NCBI RefSeq assembly: GCF_030272615.1
Contig: NC_081409.1
Location: 208,301,190 to 208,365,189 of the forward strand
DNA: 64,000 nucleotides
Direction: 5' to 3'
Source of the DNA: Cryptomeria japonica
Lineage: Eukaryota; Streptophyta; Pinopsida; Cupressales; Cupressaceae
Shown here: positions 56,475 through 64,000 of the stretch, piece by piece
Layout of the letters: every line of letters starts with the position of its first letter
Numbering within the stretch: the first letter of the stretch is position 1
The notes under the pieces: model-generated
Told to the model about the DNA's origin: nothing
Databases searched by the model: none
What the model saw: the letters and a program-made list of their open reading frames with translations, nothing else
Made by a program: the position numbers and the translations under genes

Positions 56475-56993
56475 TGAAAGGAAATATAAGAGCAAGGAAA
56501 GAAAAATAAAATCCAAAAAAGTTTATTGATGAAGTAAATGTTACCAAGAGAAATGCAAAAACCTTGGAGCAATCACCCAAATGTGAAGAAGGAGGCACAA
56601 GAACTTTTGAAAGGGGAAAAGCAAAGAAAAACCCCTTGTGATATTATGAATGAGGCAATGCCTAAAATGAGAGAGAGAGAGAGAGAGCAAGAAGCTCTTT
56701 ACAATATTGTCATTAAGAAGAAATGAGAGAGGAGACATCTTTTAAATAGAGATGAGGAGAGGAGTTACAAAGTAACTCCCAAATCTATGAATGCCACCAT
56801 TCATAAAATGTGTGTGCCATGTGTTCACATCCACTTATGGAGGAAATCTAATATTCCTTAATAAAGGAAAATAAAAGAAATGACTTGTCCTCACACATGT
56901 ACTAGAGGACAAATTACATGTAGGAATTCCAAAGGAATGTCCTAAACTAAATACAAATAAACCTAAGCTAAGTAAAGATTAAATATTCTAACA
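56475..56993 (-). repeat. 5' LTR of J
   Basis: Matches 50330-50851 almost base for base; on the + strand it begins TGAAAGGAAATATAAG and ends TATTCTAACA at the target duplication ctata. Confidence 0.96.
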
Positions 56994-56998
56994 CTATA

Positions 56999-57905
56999 TA
57001 TCCTGCTTGAAACTTCCATCTTCAACTGTGGATAGCCTCAACCAAATCATGCATAGGTTCTTTTGGAGTGGCCCAAATGAGCCCAATAAAATGTCTCTTT
57101 TGTCTTGGGACAAGGTGTGCAAGCCTCAAATGGTAGGTGGGGCCAAGATTAGATAGTTGAACAACATGAATATTGCCATGGAAGCAAAACTAGTATAGTT
57201 GATGTATAAATGCAACAAGAAATGGGTCAAAATTCTCAAGCAAAAATATATGGATTCGGATGATCCCATTAGTATCATTGACACTGCTAATCCCCCAAAT
57301 GGCTCAACCATATGGAATTTCATTTGTGATTGTAAGGACATCATTTCTAACCATGTCACTTGGGATATTCACAACGGTTAGCTGGCATCCTTTTGGGAAG
57401 ACTCGTGGAATGGGCATGTTATCCTTGGCAACATCCCTAATCTACAAGAAATCAAAAGGGAGACCACAAGAGTTTTGGGGAAGAAGGTCTGCAACTTTGG
57501 CTATACTGTTTCAGAAAATGGAGTATCCAAGTGGGTGTGGAAATCTTTGGATGAAATTAATGCCTCGTGAGATCAAAAGCTTTGCCTGTCAAACATTCTC
57601 AAAGATCGAACAATTCTAGTGCAAAACTCAGCTAGCAAACTCGGGTGGTGTGATTTTGTGGATGGAGAATATAAAGTAAAGATTGGTTATAAGCTTAAAG
57701 AGACAAGGGTACTCAGTGAGTAATGGTCGACCAAACTTCTCAAGGGAAAACATGCCCTGCCCAAGGCGAGATTTTTTTCTTGGTTGACCATTCAAAACAT
57801 AATCCTTACTCAGGACATGTTGGAGAAAGCTAGCATCAGAGGTCCCAATAGATGTATTTTGTGCAAAAATAGTCTAGAAATTGTTGATCACCTTTTGTTG
57901 ACATG
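56999..57905 (+). pseudogene. LINE G (part 3a): RT thumb and zinc-binding domain
   Basis: Resumes LINE ORF2 after element J with the SCLKLPSSTVDSLNQI and RFFWSGPNEPNK segments typical of plant non-LTR RT tails, then SLLSWDKVCKPQMVGG. Near 57735-57900 lies the RT-associated zinc-binding region: GKHALPKARFFSWL, RCILCKNS and VDHLLL (C-x2-C then H). Several frame changes and stops are present; a TGA at about 57903 closes the last piece. Confidence 0.88.
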
Positions 57906-58755
57906 ACCATATGCAGAAATTTTCTAGAAGCAATTTTTGGCCAAACTAAGATTTCAGTCCCCCCTACCACAATAATTGAAGAATTAGTTTTATCAATGGC
58001 CCTGTCAACATTCCAAAGGAATGTTCAGCAGCATTTGGCAAATTTTGCCCTTAGTAGTCTATTGGAAATTGTGGAAAGAAAGGAACCGGAGAATCTTTAA
58101 GGACTAAGCAATGCCAAGAGAAGTTTTGACTTCAAAAATGGAATGCTCTATTGTGGGACTAGTCAATGTGGCAGCCCAAATAAAATCAAACAAACAAAAG
58201 CTATTTACAAGCAGAGATAATGATCTATTGAAAAGAGTCAAAGGATTAAGCATACCTGGGTCAGGGGGGCCCTCGAATACTGATCACATTGCTGCAAAAA
58301 GAAAAGATACGGTTTGGTAAGCTCCTGGGGAGGGGTGGATCAAGATAAATTTTGATGGGGCCTCTAGGGGAAACACAGGGCTGGCAAGAATCACATGTGT
58401 GGTCCATAAATATCTAGGGGAGATCACCAGCAAGCACTCAGAGTTCATTGGGTGCACAACTAACAATATGGTGGAGTTTAGAGTCGCACTGTATGGTCTG
58501 GAATTGGGAGTGAGTTTGGGTGTGGACAGGTTCCACCTAGAAGGAGATTCCTTGATCACAATTAAGGCCAGAAGAAACAAATCAACCCCTAAATGGATTA
58601 CTTGTAGATGGTTGGAAGCTATTATTAACCTCCTTAGCCACCTAAAGGAATTCAAAATTAGTCATATTTACCAAGAAGGAAATGGGTTGGCTAACGAATT
58701 GGCTAAGGAGGTGGTGAAAGGTATTGTGACCCACCAAATCCAAGTTGGAGGCTGA
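57906..58755 (+). pseudogene. LINE G (part 3b): C-terminal RNase H
   Basis: Plant L1-type LINEs often end with an RNase H domain. Here it starts at WIKINFDGASRGNTG (about 58335, first Asp), with a TAG just before it where Gln is expected. It continues with NNMVEFRVALYGLELG (Glu), FHLEGDSLI (Asp), WLEAIINLL and ISHIYQEGNGLANELAKE, in which the usual last Asp is Asn, so activity is likely lost. The frame closes with TGA at 58753. Confidence 0.9.
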
Positions 58756-59337
58756 CTAGTGAGGTGTCAGGTTTGGGACATGATTCTAAGAGCTCTCTCA
58801 TTTGTTGTGTGGATATCCGGTCACACTTATGCCTCGCCAAATGCCTAGTGGCTTCCTATTCATATCTACTATCATCACTCAGACTTCTTGTGTGGGGCCC
58901 GAACATGCAACCACATTAATTGGAATGTACTTTTGGCCTAGATGCAAGGATTGGGAATTCCAAGAAAGGATGACGACACGATTCTCGGGTGGCAACTCAT
59001 GGGACGAGACATTGGCGTAGAACTCATTGCGACACTATTATTGTTATGGGGATTTTTTGCCACATGAGAAAGACATTTGAGGGACGATTTGATTGTCAAG
59101 TGATCTCGTCTGGGTCATTATGGCTAACCTCGCCCTCTATTAGCAATTCCTATTAATAATTGGCAATCGAATTTCACATCACTCATTTCTATTGTGGGAG
59201 TGACAATTCTTTGTTGCCCTGTTAATAATGGACACTCTTATCCTTCTTGAAATGGACAAACAACAAATGGCTTTTAAAGTGAAAACTCAAACAAACGATT
59301 GTTGATGGTGATGGCTAAGGGCACCCCCTCATAATGC
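58756..59337. other. LINE 3' region and unassigned DNA
   Basis: The 3' untranslated part of LINE G should lie at the start of this stretch, but I see no poly-A tail or target duplication to mark its end. The rest has no supported feature. Confidence 0.5.
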
Positions 59338-59972
59338 ATGACATTAAATAGATTCTTGGGAAGGAGTTCTTGTGAGCAAACCATCACTACAGGTTTAATG
59401 AGGACATCCCCGCCATGTTCTTCGCTTTGTGCATTTACTTGGGGGTTTCCAAGCCTAGAACAAAGGTGTGCCAAAAGATCTTACATCACTCTTTCTTGGG
59501 GGAGATTGACATGGTGTTTGACAAAATTGATGATAAACTATGTTTTCCTTGCACTCAAAATTACTATATGAGGTTGGCTAGAGTGGTAAATATCAAGCGT
59601 TTTCTCCTGGTAGAAACCCTGGAGCTCGAGGAATTTGCTCAAGGTCATTCGGTCAGGATGCGTACTCTAGCATTTGTGTTGTATGCCATGAGTGCTTTGA
59701 AGAGGCTGGAAAACTATGACTTACGAAGGTATGTGGTGGTGGAGGGCATGTTGGGGCGCAGGGATATCGAGGTGGATGACAATGGTGATGCGCTTCCCAG
59801 TAATGACAAGGGACTTGGTCTAGGCGAGCTATGGATTCTGGATGACCCCAGAAATGTATAGGAAATCGCAGCTAGGGTAGCACACTCTTGATGTGGACTG
59901 AATTGTCCTATTTTTGCTCAGGTTGTGGTCAAAAGGGCTAGGATGGAAGAGGCTCGCTCCTTAGAGGATGAA
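59338..59972 (+). pseudogene. Unrecognised pseudo-ORF
   Basis: The open frame at 59415-59861 codes for a protein-like sequence (LCIYLGVSKPRTKVCQ, HSFLGEIDMVFDKIDDK, then FCPCTQNYY-like and LETLELEEFAQGH). The same frame extends upstream through one TGA and one TAG to about 59340 (HHYRFNEDIPAM) and downstream through two stops to about 59972 (KRARMEEARSLEDE). Composition looks like a real globular protein rather than a random frame. I do not recognise it; it could be a domain of a retroelement or a decayed gene piece. Confidence 0.45.
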
Positions 59973-60230
59973 TAACCTCTCAGTTGCTCAGTGCAGGTGT
60001 AGTGGTATGGTCTCTAGGTGTCTGTTGATAATAGTACCATATATGTTGTTTGTGTTTTTGGTATATGTTTTCCTTTCAGCTCACTGCTATAAAACTTTGG
60101 AGTGTCTATCTGTCCATTTTCACTTCATTAACAATTTTGTTGTAAGGTTTTTTGGGTATAGTTTGTCGGTTTAGTTGCAAAGATGTCTTGTCTACATATG
60201 GTTTGTTGGCAAGATACATTGTTCTGGTGA
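59973..60230. other. Spacer before element K
   Basis: No feature seen. The five bases before K are ggtga; the matching right flank is outside the window. Confidence 0.55.
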
Positions 60231-61347
60231 TGTTAGATGCATAGAGATTACTTAAGGGTTTTCATTGATGGCAACTCAACCTAGTAATCCTATTTGATAC
60301 TTGTAGATTTGATCTACCAGAAGTCATATTGACTTTAGGCATAAGTCTGGCAGAGTGTGAACATGGTGAACAAATTCAATGAGCACAACTCATTTCTGGT
60401 GATGTAGCTTTGGTTGTGGTGATTGGGATAGTTGATTGGTTGTTTAAGGTAGATCACTATGCAATTCCATCCTCCGGTGTTGATTCCAGTGCATAATTCT
60501 TGGTCCAGTATCTAGTGATTTCAGAAGAGCAGAGCTATTGTGTAGACAAGCTGGGTAACGTGTGTTGCGGAATTGTAGGGATCGTTTTGGTGATTGGTGT
60601 TGTGTTCGAGGAGTTTGCCCCATTGCGTGTGAAGCTTGCGATCATATGTTTTAGGTCTAATATATGGATTTATGATGGATTGAGCCAACATGAGACTACA
60701 CATTTCATATTTTGTAGTTTTGTGAAGCTGACTTGTTGGAGATCTATTTCAATAGTGCAAATATATAAGATAGACTTGGTTGATCATTTTGGTGAGAATA
60801 TATGTGTGCGAAATTGTTTTGGGATCAATTGAGTGCATTTTCACATGCGCATCTTAAGTTTTGGTGATCCGATATTTGGCAGCAAAGCAGAATAGAGCAG
60901 TTTCTCAAACCAATGGCAGCGGATCATTTTGAGCTTAACCGGAACTGATTGCTGGCATTTGTAGATGTTGTATTCTAGTTCAGACATTGTATTTTATTTT
61001 ATATCATATTTGTAGGACATTGAGTCCTCCAGGGTTGCAGAATTATTTTGTATTTGAGCAATGAGCTCTAAGCAGTGTCCCTGAATGCAAGTGCATTCTC
61101 CTTTTGTAATATTTCTCTACTACTAGCCATAATATAATAATATTGTGGGTTCAAATCCCACCATGGTTTTTTCTCTTTCTGAGTTTCCATATAAAAATTC
61201 TAGTGTTATGGTTGTGTGGTTATTTGCTTTGAGTTTTTGCATTATACTTTATATCTTTTGCATTTGGTGATTTAAGAATCAGTTTAACAAACTAGTAAAA
61301 TGCATAACACTGATTCACCCCCCTATCAGTGTTCATTGATTCTAACA
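60231..61347 (+). repeat. 5' LTR of K
   Basis: Starts TGTTAGATGC and ends TGATTCTAACA (TGTTAGA/TCTAACA inverted ends). It has the LTR core AATCCCACCATGGTTTTTTC and GTGTTATGG, and a hairpin with perfect 9-bp arms at 61306-61314 and 61325-61333. The second copy is outside the window, so the start is judged from the inverted ends. Confidence 0.85.
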
Positions 61348-61349
61348 AT

Positions 61350-61362
61350 TGGTATTAGAGCC
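61350..61362 (+). other. Primer binding site of K
   Basis: TGGTATTAGAGCC, two bases after the LTR end, identical to that of E. Confidence 0.9.
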
Positions 61363-61415
61363 AAGTTTCTCTAAAGAAGCCCAACAACTTAGGGAAGATC
61401 CAAAAGATTGAATCA

Positions 61416-62572
61416 ATGCACTCAAGTTTGCGGAAACAGCTTACTGTGGCACTTGAAGATCTTGATGTAGCAAGAAATGAAGTTTTATGAAAAGAAACCT
61501 GAATGCAATTGAAGACTTCATTGAAACCTTGAAAGATCAAGTGAGCACTTCTAGAGAAAAAAGAAAGGAGTTGATGGACAAGTTGAAGGGGAAAGAAGAT
61601 CAAAGTGTTGACAATCAAGACCTACAAGACAAGACAGATGGATGTGAGAAGCTAGCTAGAGAAAATGCAGTTTTGAAGAATGAGATGCAATCTATTGTAA
61701 TGAAGTTGACAAAGGAGATTGAAGATCGAAAGAAGAATGAAGAAACTTTGACTCAGTCACTGAAGGATAGATCTGATGAAGTTGCAGATTGACATATGAG
61801 AATGACCAATTGAAGCTTGAATTGGTGCAATGCAAGAATGATCGACAAGAACTTGAAAGACAAATCATAATTTTGAAAGATGAGCTGACTACTGCTAATG
61901 AGTACAAAGATAAATTCAAAGCTAGTTCAGCCCAGTTAGATGAGATGCTAGAAAGTCAGAGACATGGGAAAGACACACAAGGACTTGGATTTGAGAAAGG
62001 AGAATTCTTCGGTTCTAGTCAAAGCAATCATAAGAAGGACAAGAAACCTCTGATAAGACAGCCTAATGCCTATCAATTCAATGGTAAATGCTTTGTTTGT
62101 GGAAAATTTGGTCATATGATAAGTCAATGAAAAAGTAAGATGAATAATGCGATAGTGAACAAAATGATGAATGATGGTTCTACCTTTACCAGTCAAGGTT
62201 TCATATGCAACAATTTTGGTCATAAGTCAAACATGTGCAGGACTGATAAATAATTTTCAAAACAAGAGATGTTATGCTTGTGGACTGTTTGGACATATAT
62301 CTAACCAATGCAGGATGAGACCAAATCAAATGAACTTCAGGCCTATGCAAAGGAATGTTGTTTGTTATGCATGCAACAAACCTGGTCATATTGCAAGATA
62401 TTGCAGAAGCAAGAATGCTCTGGTGAACAAGAACAAATCAGATGAAAAAGGAAAAGCTAAAGTGGAAGAGATCAGAGATCATCATAATAAGATGTGGGTG
62501 AAAAAGGAAGATTCAAATGTGCAAAATGGCTTCACACCTAAATCCGGTGATGGAACCTTATCTAGTAACTAG
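61416..62572 (+). pseudogene. Element K ORF1: coiled-coil, four-CCHC gag-like protein
   Basis: ATG at 61416 lies 66 bases from the primer site, exactly as in E (SLRKQLTVALEDLDVAR). A long heptad region follows (STSREKRKELMDKLKGKED and ENAVLKNEMQSIVMKLTKE), then QLDEMLESQRHGKDTQGLGF. Four knuckles lie at about 62092-62403: CFVCGKFGHMISQ (last Cys lost to a stop), a second one reduced to NNFGHKSNMC, CYACGLFGHISNQC and CYACNKPGHIARYC. The TAG at 62570 ends the ORF after LSSN. Frame changes occur near 61490, 61790 and 62130-62240. Confidence 0.82.
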
Positions 62573-62991
62573 GGCATTTTTGCCTTAGGGGGCAGATTAT
62601 CATGCAAATCTATAGAACCCCCTTGTGGAGATCTATAACCGGTTTCGGAAGGTTGCAGAAGATCTAGATTAGATGTCCAGATGTTGTCTAGAAGAATCCA
62701 TGGTGATTTGAGATTCCAGTGATCAAATTGATGAGAATGAGGCATCTGAAAGCTTTTTAGGGTTAAACATTTATTGCAGCTAAAAGTTAGGTTTTCAAAT
62801 GATAAAAAGGGCATTTATATCTTTCATTCCTCACATTGTGAACGAAGAGAGAGTGCAGAGCAGCTAAGCGAAAGAGATTTAACAATGAAATCCAAGCCTT
62901 CAGCGATCTAACAGAGATTCCTTGCATCTGGCGGTGATCGAAAAGGTATTTATCCATCTCGAACTATCAGTTCATATTCTAAAATTCCAAA

Positions 62992-64000
62992 ATGGCATCA
63001 TCATTTGGCGTAGCTGCTCCTCTTGTTGTGGAAATTATTGAAAGATCAAGGCCCATATTTAAGAAGCATCCATTTAAGTTAGTAGAAAATGGTCTGAATG
63101 GTGCATTTTCTTCTATATCGTACAGAGTTTTACGCAACGAATATATTAGGGCTTACATACACTGTAACATTGAAGAATTGGGGAATTCAAACATGCTATC
63201 CCTGTACTCTCAACACATGGTTGATGATTTTGGCAAATCCGAAATCAGATTTTAAGAATTTGGAGGAAAAGGGTTTCATTCAGTTTGTTCATTTCCCAGT
63301 ATTCGACAAGCCTGAATAGGTGAGGTATGTACTAACCCAAATCTATGATGAATTCCTATGGCTAGACAAACCCTATAAAATCACAAAGCAAGCTATTCAA
63401 GTAGTTACCTGTCTAAGTGCAACTGGTGAAGTTCCTGCACTCCAGAATGTGAAGAACACCACTGTAATGGAGGTAACCGATTCAAAACATGACAACAGAT
63501 CAATGACCTTTAGTGATATTGTGGAATTTGATGTAAGATTTTCTTCTATGGCTACTGGTTACAAGGTATATCAGTCAAGCAGGCAGAATTCAGTATCTGG
63601 TACTATAATTTATGCAGCTTATCAGATGTTGAAAGAAAACAAGAAATATGACTTGTATGCAGTGCTTCTTAGCAAGATAATGGGAAACATAAATAAGATC
63701 AAACAAGACAAGAAGCATGTGTTCAAATTTGGTTCCTTGATCATTTGCTTGGCCTTGTATTTCATGAATGAGATTCCTAAAATTGGAAAAGTTCAATGGG
63801 CATATGACAAACCGATAGTAATTCAAATCAAAGAAGGTTTGCAGGGTGTTGGTGATGCACTTGCACACAAATCTGCCTTATGGGGTTACTTTAAAACTTT
63901 TTAGGAGATGATGCAAGGCAGAGAAAGGATTTCAAAGGCCATAGTTGAAAAGTATGAAAACACAATATGCTTCATGGGAGATAAAGACCAATGTCACATG
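62992..64000 (+). pseudogene. Element K ORF2, N-terminal part (cut by window end)
   Basis: Starts MASSFGVAAPLVVEI, aligning with H (46502). Shared blocks: KKHPFKLVENG, YRVLRNEYIRAYIHCNIEELG, EFLWLDKPYKITKQAI, SRQNSVSGTIIYAAYQML, KHVFKFGSLIICLALYF, VQWAYDKPI, then WGYFKTF and ICFMGDKDQC. There is one frameshift between about 63180 and 63240, a TAG at 63317 and a TAG at 63902 where Gln is expected. Over 63320-63904 the frame is fully open. No enzyme signature is visible; function unknown. Confidence 0.78.

Larger units (their letters stand above)
50330..56993 (-). mobile_element. Element J: Ty1/copia retrotransposon, nearly full length
   Basis: A 6.66 kb element inserted in LINE G with a perfect target duplication ctata (50325-50329 and 56994-56998). 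LTRs are 50330-50851 and 56475-56993 (522 and 519 bp); read on the - strand they start TGTTAGAATA and end CTTTCA. On the - strand the order is gag, protease, integrase, RT, RNase H, which is the copia order. The LTRs are very similar, and only a few stops and frame changes are visible in the coding region, so it is the youngest coding element in the window. Confidence 0.96.
60231..64000 (+). mobile_element. Element K: pol-less LTR element of the E/H family (right part outside window)
   Basis: 5' LTR (60231-61347), primer site, gag-like ORF1 and the first about 340 codons of ORF2, in the same order and with the same spacing as E and H. The ORF2 is the least broken of the three over this region. 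The element runs off the window; by comparison about 2-3 kb plus an LTR should follow. Confidence 0.9.

Overview
The window looks like heterochromatic or intergenic DNA of a large-genome seed plant. A gymnosperm is my guess, from the very long LTRs, the dense nesting and the mix of chromovirus, SIRE-like copia and L1-type LINE families; nothing in the sequence fixes the species. I see no intact host gene, tRNA, rRNA or CRISPR. Almost every base can be assigned to layered retroelements, and all coding parts are broken by stops and frameshifts.

Layout. (A) 1-13322, + strand: Ty3/gypsy chromovirus with about 4.4 kb LTRs; the 5' LTR is cut by the window start. (B) 13323 to about 23690, - strand: a second Ty3/gypsy element whose integrase gene is cut at the junction with A, so A most likely inserted into B. 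B is interrupted by a solo LTR (C, 16806-19225) in gag, and its LTR is interrupted by a gag-only deletion derivative (D, 20959-23483, target duplication tagag). 24145-26780 is a decayed lysine/glutamate-rich pseudo-ORF of unknown origin. (E) 27670-34498, + strand: a complete pol-less LTR element, target duplication tagtt. 36290-37810 is a diverged tandem repeat (unit about 150-175 bp) split by a solo LTR (F, 36438-37296). (G) about 37815-58800, + strand: a plant L1-type LINE (ORF1 with a DUF4283-like region, then endonuclease, RT, zinc-binding and RNase H) split into three pieces by H (41163-49283, - strand, target duplication atcta, itself holding solo LTR I at 44284-45105) and J (50330-56993, - strand, Ty1/copia, target duplication ctata). 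59338-59972 is an unrecognised pseudo-ORF. (K) 60231 to the window end, + strand: a further member of the E/H family.

The most interesting content is the E/H/K family. All three have SIRE/copia-like LTRs, a tRNA-Met-type primer site, a gag-like ORF1 (coiled coil plus up to four CCHC knuckles) and then, in place of protease, integrase and RT, one conserved ORF2 of about 1,050 codons that I cannot name. Their LTRs, and those of C and F, share a C-rich-loop hairpin close to the LTR end in which stem differences are matched by compensating changes. Stop codons in the old coding regions are mostly TAG or TGA at places where relatives have Gln, Arg or Trp, which is the footprint of deamination at methylated CHG and CG sites.

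Mechanistically, the autonomous families seen here (A and B gypsy, J copia, G LINE) could have supplied reverse transcriptase and integrase when active. D, E, H and K carry gag-type or accessory ORFs only and would have needed such help in trans. Relative ages follow from nesting: G is older than H and J, H is older than I, and B is older than A, C and D.
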